NCBI GenBank assembly: GCA_041619555.1
Contig: JBFKDQ010000016.1
Span: forward strand, 1 to 64,000
Length of the DNA: 64,000 nucleotides
Origin: Oceanococcus sp041619555
Lineage (GTDB): Bacteria > Pseudomonadota > Gammaproteobacteria > Nevskiales > Oceanococcaceae
Direction of reading: 5' to 3'
Numbering within the stretch: position 1 is the stretch's first letter; every line of letters starts with the position of its first letter. The notes beneath the pieces were generated by a model that saw only the letters and a list, made by a program, of their open reading frames with translations, did no database searches and was not told the DNA's origin. Positions 35,986 to 46,332 of this stretch are shown here, in pieces. The position numbers and the translations under genes were made by a program.

Positions 35986-37239
35986 TTAACGCAGCCACTC
36001 AAAGTCGGAAGCCACGGCCGCCCGCCAGAGATTGCCGACCGCGACGATCTCCTCGCCGCACTGCAGCAGGGGCATGCGGCGGCGCTGCCAGGGCGGCACC
36101 GCTTCGGCCTGAAACAGCGCTTTCAGACGGCGCGTATGCGCATTCAGAACGATGGTGTCACCGTCTTGCGGCAGGCGGATCAGCCCCGGCCGGCCGAGAC
36201 GCCAGCGCACGATGCCGCCATAGGGCCAGGCACGCTCGCCCTGCCCGGCCACCGACCAGCGCAAAGGCTGCAACTCAAGCAGTGGGCGCATGGCGTACAG
36301 CCCGTCGCGATAGCGGCGCAACTCCGCCCCGGGCCACCGCACCAACGGCTCCCGATCTTGCGCCGCGCGCAGGAACTGTCGCCAGATTTCCGCCAACATG
36401 CCATGACGTGGACACGGCAGACCCTGATGATCCAGCCAGTCCAGCAGCCGACGATTGCGCGTAGCCGGATCAAGGCGCGCCAATTCGCTCAGATTCAGCG
36501 GGCCGTCCACCAGACCTTCGGCGCACGCCTGCCGCAACTGCGTCTGTGCCTCGGCCAACAGGCCAGCGCTGCGCGCCAGATTGCTCTCCGCTGCGGGGAA
36601 TCTTGAACGTAGCAACGGCAAGACCTGGTGTCGCAGGAAATTGCGGTCAAAACGCGCACTGGCATTGCCTGGATCATCCAGCCAGTGAAGATTCCGTGCT
36701 TTGGCATACGCCGCGATCGAACCGGCATCCACCTGCAGCAGGGGGCGCATCAGCACATGTGATCCCAGAGGGCGGCACGCTGGCATCGCCGCCAGCCCGC
36801 GCAGACCGCTGCCGCGCAGCAGATGCAGGAGCAGGGTTTCGGCCTGATCGCGCTGGTGATGCGCGGTCAGCACGATCTCGCCAGGCTGCAGGGCGCGCGC
36901 CAGCTCGGCATAGCGCTGATCGCGTGCCCAGGCCTCGAGATTGCCGCCGGGCGCGGGCTGCGTAACCACCCTCACCTCACAAACCAGGCCCAGCTGCGCG
37001 CACTGCGCCCGACAGAATTCCGCCCAGGCGCCGGACTCGGCATGCAAAGCATGATCTACATGCACCGCACGCACGCAAAAACCCGGCTCGAGAGCAGCGC
37101 GCGCGGCCAGCGCATGTAACAGCACGCTGGAGTCCATCCCGCCGCTGTAGGCCAGGACATAGCGCCCCGGCACCGCCAGTTCAGCCAGGGCCCGGGCCAG
37201 CGCGGCCTCAGGCTTCGAAGTAATCTCCATAGCTGGCAT
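35986..37239 (-). CDS. tilS: tRNA(Ile)-lysidine synthase
   Basis: Modifies C34 of the CAU-anticodon tRNA(Ile) to lysidine so that it reads AUA. 417 residues from ATG 37239. The start lies inside accA; ATG 37230 and GTG 37251 are alternatives. PP-loop AYSGGMDSSVLLH, then HVDHALHAES, HHQRDQAETLLLHLLRGSGLRGLAAM, and a C-terminal TilS domain ending in FEWLR. Last gene of the long minus-strand block. Confidence 0.95.
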   Translation of the reverse strand: MPAMEITSKPEAALARALAELAVPGRYVLAYSGGMDSSVLLHALAARAALEPGFCVRAVHVDHALHAESGAWAEFCRAQCAQLGLVCEVRVVTQPAPGGNLEAWARDQRYAELARALQPGEIVLTAHHQRDQAETLLLHLLRGSGLRGLAAMPACRPLGSHVLMRPLLQVDAGSIAAYAKARNLHWLDDPGNASARFDRNFLRHQVLPLLRSRFPAAESNLARSAGLLAEAQTQLRQACAEGLVDGPLNLSELARLDPATRNRRLLDWLDHQGLPCPRHGMLAEIWRQFLRAAQDREPLVRWPGAELRRYRDGLYAMRPLLELQPLRWSVAGQGERAWPYGGIVRWRLGRPGLIRLPQDGDTIVLNAHTRRLKALFQAEAVPPWQRRRMPLLQCGEEIVAVGNLWRAAVASDFEWLR

Positions 37240-38167
37240 AGCGTCGCTCACGCCGATGCATCAGTTCCGTCATCGGCATCTGGCTCAGACGATCCAGGTT
37301 GCGCAGCAGATGTTGCTTGAGCGTATGCGCCTGCTGCGCCGGCGCCCGATGCGCCCCGCCCAGCGGCTCGGGCACCACTTCATCGATCAGCCCCAGCTGC
37401 AGCAGCCGCGCCGCCGTCATGCCCATGACTTCTGCGGCGGTCTGCGCGTGCTCGGCGCTCTTCCACAAGATCGACGCACAACCCTCCGGTGAGATCACCG
37501 CATAGATGCTGTGTTGCAGCATGGCCACATGATCGCCCACGCCAATGGCCAGCGCCCCGCCCGAGCCCCCTTCGCCGATCACCGTGCACAGGATCGGCGT
37601 TTTCAGACGTGACATCTCGAACAGGTTGCGGGCAATCGCCTCACTCTGATTGCGCTCTTCCGCGCCAATGCCGGGATAAGCCCCCGGCGTATCGATGAAA
37701 CTGATGATGGGCAGGGAAAACTTCTCCGCCATCTGCATCAGCCGCAAAGCCTTGCGATACCCCTCCGGCCGCGGCATGCCAAAATTACGCTTGATCTTCT
37801 CGTTGGTATCGCGACCTTTCTGCTGCCCGATCACCATCACCGGACGACCTTCAAGCCGGGCCAGTCCACCAATCATCGGCGGATCATCCTTGTAATGCCG
37901 ATCGCCCTTGAGTTCCTGAAAATGGGTAAAGATCAGCCCGATATAGTCCAGGGTATAAGGCCGCAGCGGGTGGCGCGCCAACTGGGCGACCTGCCAGGCG
38001 CTGAGCTTGGCGAAGATCTGCTCGGTCAGACCGATGCTTTTCTTTTCCAGGCGCGCAATTTCTTCGCTGATATTGACCACGCTGCCGTCCGCGACATTGC
38101 GCAACTCATCGATCTTTGCCTGCAGATCGGCGATCGGCTGCTCGAAATCCAGATAATTCAGGTTCAT
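37208..38167 (-). CDS. accA: Acetyl-CoA carboxylase carboxyltransferase subunit alpha
   Basis: First committed step of fatty acid synthesis. 319 residues, MNLNYLDFEQPI start, PRPEGYRKALRLMQMAEKF, IDTPGAYPGIGAEERNQSEAIA and IGEGGSGGALAIGVGD. ATGA overlap with dnaE; the 3' end overlaps tilS. Confidence 0.97.
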   Translation of the reverse strand: MNLNYLDFEQPIADLQAKIDELRNVADGSVVNISEEIARLEKKSIGLTEQIFAKLSAWQVAQLARHPLRPYTLDYIGLIFTHFQELKGDRHYKDDPPMIGGLARLEGRPVMVIGQQKGRDTNEKIKRNFGMPRPEGYRKALRLMQMAEKFSLPIISFIDTPGAYPGIGAEERNQSEAIARNLFEMSRLKTPILCTVIGEGGSGGALAIGVGDHVAMLQHSIYAVISPEGCASILWKSAEHAQTAAEVMGMTAARLLQLGLIDEVVPEPLGGAHRAPAQQAHTLKQHLLRNLDRLSQMPMTELMHRRERRYASYGDYFEA

Positions 38168-41100
38168 TCACCCTCCGTATTGCGCGACTGCCCGAAATCG
38201 GGGCGACGGTAACGGATCATGACCTGACCTTTCCCGCAACATTTTTCCAGATCCCGAATCAAGCTGTCGCTGATTTCCACGCGCCACTGCGCACCAAGCC
38301 GGAATTCGGCCTGTCGTCCCCCGCCCCGCACCGCCAGCACCACAGGCAAACCGGGAGCGCCAGCATGCTGCTGCAGCACCGGCACCAGCACAGCATAGTC
38401 AAAGTCGACCGGAACGGAAATCTGCACGCCGGCGGCAAAACGCTGCCGCACCGTTTCCAGATCAAGGATGTCACGCGGCCGGATCCGATAGCCATCCTCA
38501 TAATCGTCATAGGACAGCTCGCCGTAGATGATCAGCGGCTGCTCGCGGCGCAAACGATGACGATTCAGTTCCAGCACCTCGCCCGAAAGCACAGCGCTAA
38601 GCCTCTCGCTGCCATCATCCAGAGTCAGGAAGGCGCGGATCTCGCCCTGGAAGCGCACCGACCAGAGGATGCCGGCGGCCAGCACCTCACGCCCGCGGCG
38701 CCGCCCCCAGCGTCCGCCGCCACTGGTCTGCGGCACGCCATTGGCAATCATGCCGGCGAAATTATTGCTGGTCAGCTGTTCCAGTTCGGCGCGATACAGA
38801 TCCATCGGATGGACGGTGAAATAAAGGCCCAGCGATTCCTTTTCCGCCTGCAGAATCTCCGCCACTTCCCAGCACGGCACTTCCGGCATCTCGATCTTCT
38901 GCGCCTGTTGCACCGCTTCGCCGAACAGATCCACCTGGCCCGCGGCGGCGGCGGCGGCATCCTGCTCCGCGGCCGCAATGGCTTTCGGCAATGCGGCTTG
39001 CAAGGCTGCCCGATGGCTGCCGAACTCATCCATCGCGCCGGCCTTGATCAGCGCTTCCAGCACCCGCCGGTTCAGACGCTTCAGATCCAGGCGGCGACAG
39101 AATTCGAACAGGTCCCGGAACGCGCCATTGGCCGCACGCTCTTCGAGAATGGCTTCGACCGGCCCCTGCCCGACCCCCCTGAGCGCTCCCAGCCCGTAGC
39201 GAATCCGCCGGTCATCGACCACCGAAAAACCGTATTCGGAGCGATTCACCGACGGGCCATCGAGCGGTATTCCGAGTTGCCGGCAATCCTCCAGCAGCGG
39301 CACCAGTTTGTCGGTGTTGTCGAGATCGGCGCACATCACCGCACACATGTAATGCGCCGGATAATGGGCTTTCAGCCAGGCCGTCTGATACGCCACATAA
39401 GCATAGGCTGCACTGTGCGACTTGTTGAAGCCGTAGCCGGCGAATTTCTCGATCAGATCGAAAATGTCACCGGCCAGCTGGGCATCCACCGCATTGGCGA
39501 CCGCGCCATCGACGAAGGTCTTGCGCTCCATCGCCATGATCTCGGCCTTTTTCTTGCCCATTGCGCGTCGCAGCAGGTCCGCACCGCCGAGGCTGTAGCC
39601 CGACAGAACCTGGGCGATCTGCATGACCTGTTCCTGATACAGAATCACCCCGTAGGTCGGCTTGAGAATGGCTTCAAGCGATGCGTGCGGATAGACGATT
39701 TCCTGCTCGCCATGTTTACGCTTGACGAAATCCTCGACCATGCCACTTTGCAGCGGACCGGGCCGGAACAGGGCCAGCAGGGAGACGATGTCTTCAAAGG
39801 TGTCGGGACGCAGATCCCGGACCAGGCGCCGCATGCCGGACGATTCGATCTGGAAGCAAGCCGCCACCTTGCCGCTTTGCAACAGGCTGTAAACGCCGGG
39901 ATCATCCAGCTCCAGATTGCGGATATCCACCGGCGTCTCGCCTTTGGCAGCGCGGCTGGCATTGACGAGCTTGGTCGCGTGATCGACCACGGTCAGGGTC
40001 TTGAGGCCGAGAAAATCGAACTTGATCAGCCCCACCGCCTCCACGTCGTCCTTGTCGAACTGGGTGACTGGACTGCCTTCCGGATCGACGTACAGCGGCG
40101 TGTATTCAGTCAGCGGTTCCGGGGCGATGACAACGCCGCCGGCATGCTTCCCTGCATTACGCGACAGCCCCTCCAGCTTGAGCGCGGTATCGATCAGTTC
40201 GGTGATCTCTTCCTCGTCGCGATAGGCCTGCGCCAGCTCGGTCCGGCTGAAACGGATCAGATCAGCCAGGCTCTCACCCTTCTCACGGGCGGCGGCAATT
40301 TGCTTGTCATCCATGCCGGTCAGCGCACCGGTCAGACTGATACCCAGTTCATTCGGAATCAGCTTGGCGATGCGATCGACATGGCCATAGCCCAGGCCCA
40401 GCACACGGCCGACATCTCGCACCACCGCCTTGGCCGCCATCGAACCATAGGTGATGATCTGGGACACATGATCGCGCCCGTATTTCTGCGCGACATAGTC
40501 GATCACCCGATCGCGCCCGGCGATGCAGAAGTCCACATCGAAATCGGGCATCGAGATCCGCTCAGGATTGAGAAAACGCTCGAACAGCAGATCGAACTGC
40601 AGCGGATCCAGGTCGGTGATTTCCAGCACCCAGGCCACCAGCGAGCCGGCCCCCGACCCACGCCCCGGCCCGACCGGCACGTCATTTTCGCGCGACCAGC
40701 GGATGAAATCGGCAACGATCAGAAAATATCCAGGGAAACCCATCTGATTGATCACCCCGATCTCACGCTCCAGGCGATCGAGATAGACCTGCTCGGGCGC
40801 ATGCAGACGGCCCAGAGCGAAGCGCCGCTCCAGGCCCTTTTTCGCCACCTCGGCCAGATAGCTGGCGGCATCATGGCCTTCAGGCACCGGGAAATCCGGC
40901 AGCACATTGTTGCCAAATTCCAGTTCCAGATTGCAGCGCGCCGCGATCTGCAAGGTGTTTTCCAGCGCGGACGGGATATCGGCGAACAGCGCCTCCATTT
41001 CCTGCGCAGATTTCAGATACTGCTGGTCGGTGTAGCGCCGCTCTCGCCGCGGGTCGTCCAGTCGATCGCCATTGTGGATGCACACCCGCGCTTCATGCGA

Positions 41101-41712
41101 TTGAAAATCCTGCGAGTCCAGGAAGCGGACCTCGTTACTGGCGACCACCGGCAGATCAAGCTGCAAGGCCAGATCCAGGGCTGCCGGCACCAATTGGTCA
41201 TGGCGGCCGGTACGTTGCAAATCAATGTACAAGCGGTCCGGAAAGCTTGCGAGCCAGGGCTGCAGCAGTGCCAGCGCGCCGGCCAGATCGTTCTGCGCCA
41301 GCAGGCGCTCGAGCTCGGCCTGCGAACTGACGGCCACCGCGATCAGGCCCTCGGCATGCTCATGCAACCATTGAGCCTGCACCTGTGGCCGCCCCGTGGC
41401 CCGGCCCTTGAGCTGTGCGAGGGTCAGGATCCGGCTCAGATTGCGATAGCCATCGCGATGCTGACAGTAGAGCCCGAAGCGCAGCTTGCGCTCGCCATCC
41501 ACCACCTCCACGTCGGCGCCGACAATCGGCTTGACCCCAGCGGCATGGGCCTGGCGATAGAATTTCACCAAGGCAAAAAGATTCACCTCATCGCACAACG
41601 CGATGGCCGGCATGCCCAGTTTCCGGGCGCGCGCGAACAGGGGTTTGAGCCGCACCGTACTGTCAATCAACGAATATTCGGTGTGCAGCCGCAGATGGGC
41701 GAATGAGCTCAT
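38164..41712 (-). CDS. dnaE: DNA polymerase III alpha subunit
   Basis: Replicative polymerase, 1182 residues. N-terminal PHP domain (FAHLRLHTEYSLIDSTVRL), catalytic aspartates in MPDFDVDFC, GPGRGSGAGSLVAW, and helix-hairpin-helix plus OB regions near the C-terminus (LDLKRLNRRVLEALIKAGAM; IIYGELSYDDYEDGYR). Overlaps rnhB by 4 nt and accA by 4 nt, so all three are translationally coupled. Confidence 0.98.
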   Translation of the reverse strand: MSSFAHLRLHTEYSLIDSTVRLKPLFARARKLGMPAIALCDEVNLFALVKFYRQAHAAGVKPIVGADVEVVDGERKLRFGLYCQHRDGYRNLSRILTLAQLKGRATGRPQVQAQWLHEHAEGLIAVAVSSQAELERLLAQNDLAGALALLQPWLASFPDRLYIDLQRTGRHDQLVPAALDLALQLDLPVVASNEVRFLDSQDFQSHEARVCIHNGDRLDDPRRERRYTDQQYLKSAQEMEALFADIPSALENTLQIAARCNLELEFGNNVLPDFPVPEGHDAASYLAEVAKKGLERRFALGRLHAPEQVYLDRLEREIGVINQMGFPGYFLIVADFIRWSRENDVPVGPGRGSGAGSLVAWVLEITDLDPLQFDLLFERFLNPERISMPDFDVDFCIAGRDRVIDYVAQKYGRDHVSQIITYGSMAAKAVVRDVGRVLGLGYGHVDRIAKLIPNELGISLTGALTGMDDKQIAAAREKGESLADLIRFSRTELAQAYRDEEEITELIDTALKLEGLSRNAGKHAGGVVIAPEPLTEYTPLYVDPEGSPVTQFDKDDVEAVGLIKFDFLGLKTLTVVDHATKLVNASRAAKGETPVDIRNLELDDPGVYSLLQSGKVAACFQIESSGMRRLVRDLRPDTFEDIVSLLALFRPGPLQSGMVEDFVKRKHGEQEIVYPHASLEAILKPTYGVILYQEQVMQIAQVLSGYSLGGADLLRRAMGKKKAEIMAMERKTFVDGAVANAVDAQLAGDIFDLIEKFAGYGFNKSHSAAYAYVAYQTAWLKAHYPAHYMCAVMCADLDNTDKLVPLLEDCRQLGIPLDGPSVNRSEYGFSVVDDRRIRYGLGALRGVGQGPVEAILEERAANGAFRDLFEFCRRLDLKRLNRRVLEALIKAGAMDEFGSHRAALQAALPKAIAAAEQDAAAAAAGQVDLFGEAVQQAQKIEMPEVPCWEVAEILQAEKESLGLYFTVHPMDLYRAELEQLTSNNFAGMIANGVPQTSGGGRWGRRRGREVLAAGILWSVRFQGEIRAFLTLDDGSERLSAVLSGEVLELNRHRLRREQPLIIYGELSYDDYEDGYRIRPRDILDLETVRQRFAAGVQISVPVDFDYAVLVPVLQQHAGAPGLPVVLAVRGGGRQAEFRLGAQWRVEISDSLIRDLEKCCGKGQVMIRYRRPDFGQSRNTEGE

Positions 41713-42263
41713 AAATCCAGTGAATGCTGGGCAACAGGCGCGTAAGAATAGCGATGGATGGGCGATGGGCCTACCCGCTGCAGCGCATCCAGATGCGCGG
41801 CGGTCGGATAACCCTTGTGGCGGGCAAAGTCATAATCCGGATAGACCCGATCCCAGCGTCGCATCTCCGCATCGCGCCACTCCTTGGCGAGGATGGAGGC
41901 GGCGCTGATCTGAGGAAAGCGGGCATCACCGCCGACTTCGGCCCGCGCCGGACAGGGCAGTTCAGGCACGAAGCGACCATCAACAAGGCATTCATCCGGG
42001 ACGACGCCAAGCGCGGCGACCGCACGCTGCATCGCCAGCAGCGTGGCGCGATGGATGTTCAGCACATCAATCTCGGCTGCCGACGCCCAGGCCACCGCCC
42101 AGAGTGCATGCTCCCGGATCAGCGGTACCAGCGCGGCGCGCCGGCGCGCACTGAGCTTTTTCGAATCTGCCAGCCCCGCAATTGGCGCGGTGAGCACCAC
42201 GGCCGCCGCCACCACCGGCCCGGCCAGCGGCCCACGGCCGGCCTCATCTACACCGCAGCGCAT
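41709..42263 (-). CDS. rnhB: Ribonuclease HII
   Basis: Removes RNA from RNA-DNA hybrids and single ribonucleotides. 184 residues. Catalytic acids in CGVDEAGRGPLAGPVVAAAV, SAASILAKEWRD and YPDYDFARHKGYPTAAHLDAL. Overlaps lpxB by 16 nt and dnaE by 4 nt. Confidence 0.96.
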   Translation of the reverse strand: MRCGVDEAGRGPLAGPVVAAAVVLTAPIAGLADSKKLSARRRAALVPLIREHALWAVAWASAAEIDVLNIHRATLLAMQRAVAALGVVPDECLVDGRFVPELPCPARAEVGGDARFPQISAASILAKEWRDAEMRRWDRVYPDYDFARHKGYPTAAHLDALQRVGPSPIHRYSYAPVAQHSLDL

Positions 42264-43390
42264 AGATCCAGGATCGCTCGCGCCGCCAGCTCGCCGCTGG
42301 GCTGGTCAAGTTGTGCCGCCAAAGGCGCAAATGCGTCCAGTTGCTGCGCCGCCAGATGCGGCCGCCTGAGCAACACATAGGCGGCCGACGCGAGGCTCGC
42401 CGGATCGGCATCGGCCTGCAGAAATTCGGCCGCCACTTCCCTGCCCGCAAGAATGTTGGGCAGGGCGACATGATCGATCTTCAGCAGGCCCACACCACGA
42501 AGCAGCCACGCGGTGAAGGGCGCAGCCTTGTAGGCCACCACGAAGGGCGTGCCGAGCAGCATGGTTTCCAGGGTCGCCGTGCCGGAGGTGACGATGGCGG
42601 CATCCGCCGCCCGCACGACTTCCCGCATCTGTCCCGCCACCAGGCGGACCTGATTCCCCAGACCCGCCGCCGTCAGCAGGCTGCCGAAAGCCTGTTGGAC
42701 GCTTGGGTTCGCCGCAGGCACCACGATCTGCAAGCCGCGGTGGCGCTGCAGCAACTCGGCCACGGTCGCGACCAGGGTCGGCCCGAGCTGGCGAACTTCG
42801 CCCATCCGACTGCCAGGCAACAGCGCGAGAATCTGTGCCTGCGGATCCAGTTCAAGCGCGGCGCGACAGGCGGCTTTGTCCGCCACCGACTGGATCTGAC
42901 TGGCAAACGGATGACCGACAAATTCGCAGCGGATTGCGGTTTCGGCGTAGCAGGCCGGCTCGAACGGAAACAGGCACAGCAACAGATCTGCCGAGCGGGC
43001 GAGTGTGTTGACCCGACCGGGGCGCCAGGCCCAGACCGTGGGGCTGACATAATGCACCGTGCGCACGCCACGCGCCTTCAGCCTGTGCTCCAGACCAAGA
43101 TTGAAATCCGGTGCGTCAATGCCGATCAGCACATCCGGTGGATTTTCCATCCAGTGCCGGACCAGTCGCCGGCGCAACTTCAGCAGCCGCGGCAGTTCCC
43201 CGACCACCTCGGCAATGCCCATCACCGAAAGACTTTGCATGTCTTCCAGCGAATCGCAGCCGGCCGCACGCAAGGCGGGCCCGGTCACGCCTTCGGCCAC
43301 GATTTCCGGGCACAACTGCCGCAGGGCATGCAGCAGGTCGGCACCGAGCAGATCACCGGAGGTCTCGCCGGCGACGATCGCAAGCTTCAT
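42248..43390 (-). CDS. lpxB: Lipid-A-disaccharide synthase
   Basis: GT19 glycosyltransferase joining UDP-diacylglucosamine to lipid X. 380 residues from ATG 43390, with AGGGAG 7 nt upstream; the open frame further upstream is not conserved. Motifs: VAGETSGDLLGADL, VLIGIDAPDFNLG, YVSPTVWAWRPGR, FVGHPFA and LLPGSRMGEV. Confidence 0.96.
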   Translation of the reverse strand: MKLAIVAGETSGDLLGADLLHALRQLCPEIVAEGVTGPALRAAGCDSLEDMQSLSVMGIAEVVGELPRLLKLRRRLVRHWMENPPDVLIGIDAPDFNLGLEHRLKARGVRTVHYVSPTVWAWRPGRVNTLARSADLLLCLFPFEPACYAETAIRCEFVGHPFASQIQSVADKAACRAALELDPQAQILALLPGSRMGEVRQLGPTLVATVAELLQRHRGLQIVVPAANPSVQQAFGSLLTAAGLGNQVRLVAGQMREVVRAADAAIVTSGTATLETMLLGTPFVVAYKAAPFTAWLLRGVGLLKIDHVALPNILAGREVAAEFLQADADPASLASAAYVLLRRPHLAAQQLDAFAPLAAQLDQPSGELAARAILDLCAAV

Positions 43391-43492
43391 GCGCGCTCCC
43401 TGCCGGCCGCATCGGGGCAACCGCAGCGGCAAGCGATGGCAAGTCTCAGCATGGCCGGGGCAGCCCCGCGCCCGCTGCCAGCGGCAGGCCAA

Positions 43493-44269
43493 TCAACGCA
43501 GGATGCTGCGATTTGAATGATCGAGAAAATCGATATAGCGCTGGATATCCGGATCACCCTGACCGAAGGCTACGAGTCGTGCACGCGCATCTTCCAGGCT
43601 CAGATCCATGCGATACAGGATCTTGAAGCCTTCGCGGACCTTGCGAATCTGCTCGGGCGTGAAACCCTGTCGTTCCAGGCCGATCTTGTTGATTCCGCGG
43701 GGTCGAATGGGGTAATCGCTGACCATGACGTAAGGTGGAATATCCCGCACCACCGCGCCCCCATGACCGACATAAGCGTAGGCGCCGATGCGACAGAACT
43801 GGTGCACGGCAGTCATGCCGCCGCACAGGGCGTAATCCTCCACCACGACATGGCCGGCAAATGTCGTGTTGTTGGCCAGCACGGTATGGCTGCCGACCAC
43901 GCAATCGTGGGCGATGTGGACATAGGCCATGATGAAATTGTGACTGCCAATTCGGGTCACGCCATCCTGCTTCAGGGTGCCGCGATTGAAGGTCACGAAT
44001 TCGTAGATCGTGTTGTGATCGCCGATTTCCAGTCGCGTCGGCTCGCCGCGATAGGTGAGATCCTGGGGATCTCCACCAATCGAACCGAAAGAATGGAAAA
44101 CATTGTTGCAGCCGATTCGCGTCGGCCCCTTGATCACTACATTCGCGCCGATCCGCGTACCCGAACCGATACTGACATCCGGTCCGATATAGCTGAATGG
44201 ACCGATCTCGACATCCTCCGCGATCTCGGCCCGGGAGTCGATATGAGCCTTGGGATCAATTTGCGCCAT
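43493..44269 (-). CDS. lpxA: UDP-N-acetylglucosamine acyltransferase
   Basis: First enzyme of lipid A synthesis. 258 residues, left-handed beta-helix of hexapeptide repeats (IDSRAEIAEDVEIGPFSYIG onward), catalytic His in IGSHNFIMAYVHIAHDCVVG, and an alpha-helical C-terminus. Confidence 0.96.
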   Translation of the reverse strand: MAQIDPKAHIDSRAEIAEDVEIGPFSYIGPDVSIGSGTRIGANVVIKGPTRIGCNNVFHSFGSIGGDPQDLTYRGEPTRLEIGDHNTIYEFVTFNRGTLKQDGVTRIGSHNFIMAYVHIAHDCVVGSHTVLANNTTFAGHVVVEDYALCGGMTAVHQFCRIGAYAYVGHGGAVVRDIPPYVMVSDYPIRPRGINKIGLERQGFTPEQIRKVREGFKILYRMDLSLEDARARLVAFGQGDPDIQRYIDFLDHSNRSILR

Positions 44270-44302
44270 GTTTTCCCCCTTTCGAGATGCTCAGGATAAA
44301 GC

Positions 44303-44761
44303 CTAGCTCAGACGACGGATCGCACACATCATCTCTGCCCGGCAGGCCAGTTCGCCGTCCACGCTGGCCTCGGTCGAGAAACACCAGATATCACGCTTCT
44401 TCCGGCTCAGACGCCCATCAAGCCGCAATTGATCGCCGGGCACCACCTGACGTTTGAAACGCGCCTTGTCGATTCCGGCAAAGAGCAGGATCACCCCTTC
44501 CGCTGCACTGGTCTGGGCGGTTTCCGATGCGAGAATGCCGCAGGCCTGCGCCAAGGCTTCAAGAATCAGCACACCGGGCATGATCGGCAAGGAAGGAAAA
44601 TGACCCTGAAAGAATTCTTCGTTGATGGTGACATTCTTCAAGGCGCTGACCCGTTCGCCCGGAACACATTCCAGCACGCGATCGATCAGAAGAAAGGGAT
44701 AGCGGTGCGGCAGGATCTGCTGAATCCGCTCGAAATCAATCGTGCCTTGCCCGTCACTCAT
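44303..44761 (-). CDS. fabZ: 3-hydroxyacyl-[acyl-carrier-protein] dehydratase
   Basis: Hot-dog-fold dehydratase of fatty acid elongation, balancing lipid A and phospholipid supply. 152 residues. Active-site His in LPHRYPFLLIDRV and GHFPSLPIMPGVLILEALAQ with catalytic Glu. Overlaps lpxD by 4 nt. Confidence 0.96.
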   Translation of the reverse strand: MSDGQGTIDFERIQQILPHRYPFLLIDRVLECVPGERVSALKNVTINEEFFQGHFPSLPIMPGVLILEALAQACGILASETAQTSAAEGVILLFAGIDKARFKRQVVPGDQLRLDGRLSRKKRDIWCFSTEASVDGELACRAEMMCAIRRLS

Positions 44762-45765
44762 CCCTGCTGCCCTCGTTCCAGTTTTTTCAGGCGCGGTTCC
44801 AGACGCCCCAGCACCACCATCAATCTGCGCCAGGCCATCACCGAGAGCAAGGGCACACCGGAGGCGTACTGGCCGGCCTGCTCCACCGATTGCAGCACTT
44901 TGGCGCCACCATTGACGATCACACCATCGGCAATCTGCAAATGACCACTGACACCGACCTGACCGCCCAGCATGCAGTCCTGGCCGATGCGCGTGCTGCC
45001 GGCAATCCCGACCCCGGAAGCCAGCGCGGTACGTTTGCCGATGTGCACGTTATGCGCGATCTGACACAAATTGTCGATTCGCACATTGTCCTCGATGACG
45101 GTGTCGCCCAGCGCCCCGCGATCAATCGTGGTGTTGGCGCCGATTTCGACATCATCCCCGATTCTCACCCCGCCCAGTTGCGGCATCGCATGCCAGCGCT
45201 GACCATCATGTACATTGCCGAAGCCACGGGACCCGATGACCGCACCGGGCAGGATCAGGGCACGCGCACCGATGTGGACCCGATCGCCGATCTGCACGCC
45301 GCTGCCGATCTCGGCATCCGCACCGATCCGAACATTACGGCCAAGCACGCTACCCGCCCCCAGGGCGCAATTCTCCGCGAGAATCGTGCCTGCCCCGATC
45401 ACGCATTGCGGTCCAATTCTACAGCCCGGCCCCAGTTGCGCGGTCGGATGAACCACCGTAGTCGGGTGCACCCCCGCCTCCGGCCGCTCATCCGGCGCAT
45501 ACAGCGCCGCCACCCGGGCGAAAGCCAGTTGTGGATTGGCCGCAATCAGGGCATTGCATTCCAGATCGGCCAGCGAGGGTGGCAGAATCAGCGCCGCGGC
45601 CTCGCTCGCGGCCGCAGTCGCACGCAGCTTCTCACTGCCGACAAAGGCCAGGTGTCCCGGCCGGCCGGCCTGCAGACTGCAGACGCCTTCGATCAGGCAG
45701 TCGCCATTACCACGCAGTTCGAAACCGAGTTGGTTTGCGATGTCCGCAAGGCGGTAAGCGCTCAT
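44758..45765 (-). CDS. lpxD: UDP-3-O-(3-hydroxyacyl)glucosamine N-acyltransferase
   Basis: Third lipid A enzyme. 335 residues: uridine-binding N-terminal domain (LAFVGSEKLRA), hexapeptide beta-helix (about 100-290), catalytic His in LCQIAHNVHIGKRTALASGVG, and a short C-terminal helix. Confidence 0.96.
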   Translation of the reverse strand: MSAYRLADIANQLGFELRGNGDCLIEGVCSLQAGRPGHLAFVGSEKLRATAAASEAAALILPPSLADLECNALIAANPQLAFARVAALYAPDERPEAGVHPTTVVHPTAQLGPGCRIGPQCVIGAGTILAENCALGAGSVLGRNVRIGADAEIGSGVQIGDRVHIGARALILPGAVIGSRGFGNVHDGQRWHAMPQLGGVRIGDDVEIGANTTIDRGALGDTVIEDNVRIDNLCQIAHNVHIGKRTALASGVGIAGSTRIGQDCMLGGQVGVSGHLQIADGVIVNGGAKVLQSVEQAGQYASGVPLLSVMAWRRLMVVLGRLEPRLKKLERGQQG

Positions 45766-45773
45766 GAACCGCC

Positions 45774-46277
45774 TTACTTGCTGTTCTTCAGGCGTTTCAG
45801 CACGGTTTCGGTAATGTCGACGCTGTCTTCGGCATAAACCGGGTCCTGCAAGACGATGGCGTACTTGCCTTCCTTCGCGACCGCCTTGATCACTTCGGAG
45901 ATGTTGGCCAGCACCTGGTTGAACAATTCCTGACGACGACCGGCGAAGTCTTCCTTGAACTTCTGCTCGGCGTATCCCTGATCGATGCGACGGGTGTTGA
46001 GATCCTTCTCTTTGCGCGCTCTTTCGCTGCCGGACATGATATCGGCATCGCGCTTGAAGCTTTCAATGTCTGCCGCCAGCGCCTTCACATCGGCCTCCAG
46101 CTTCTTGGCGCGATCTTCGAACTCCTTGCGCATGGCTTCTTCCGCCGACTTGTACTGCGGAGAACTGGTGACCAGCTTGGCCGCGCTGATCACCGCAATG
46201 CGGGTCTCCGCATTGGCAGCGCCGGTCCAAAGCAGACTGGCTGCAAGCAATAATCCCAGAATCGGTGTACGTTTCAT
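45774..46277 (-). CDS. skp: Periplasmic chaperone Skp/OmpH
   Basis: Carries unfolded outer-membrane proteins to BAM. 167 residues from ATG 46277, with GAGGAAGA upstream. Signal peptide (ILGLLLAASLLWTGAANA), core strand RIAVISAAKLV, and long charged helical tentacles (about 45-115). Just downstream of bamA, as usual. Confidence 0.92.
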   Translation of the reverse strand: MKRTPILGLLLAASLLWTGAANAETRIAVISAAKLVTSSPQYKSAEEAMRKEFEDRAKKLEADVKALAADIESFKRDADIMSGSERARKEKDLNTRRIDQGYAEQKFKEDFAGRRQELFNQVLANISEVIKAVAKEGKYAIVLQDPVYAEDSVDITETVLKRLKNSK

Positions 46278-46332
46278 TCTCTTCCTCGTTGCATCAGGGC
46301 CGCTTTGCGACCGCTCTTGTATGAAGGTGTAA

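Noticed and set aside
38116..41706. Plus-strand open frame of nearly 1200 codons antisense to dnaE
   Set aside because: It mirrors dnaE codon structure in GC-rich DNA, shows no family motifs, and dnaE is complete on the other strand.
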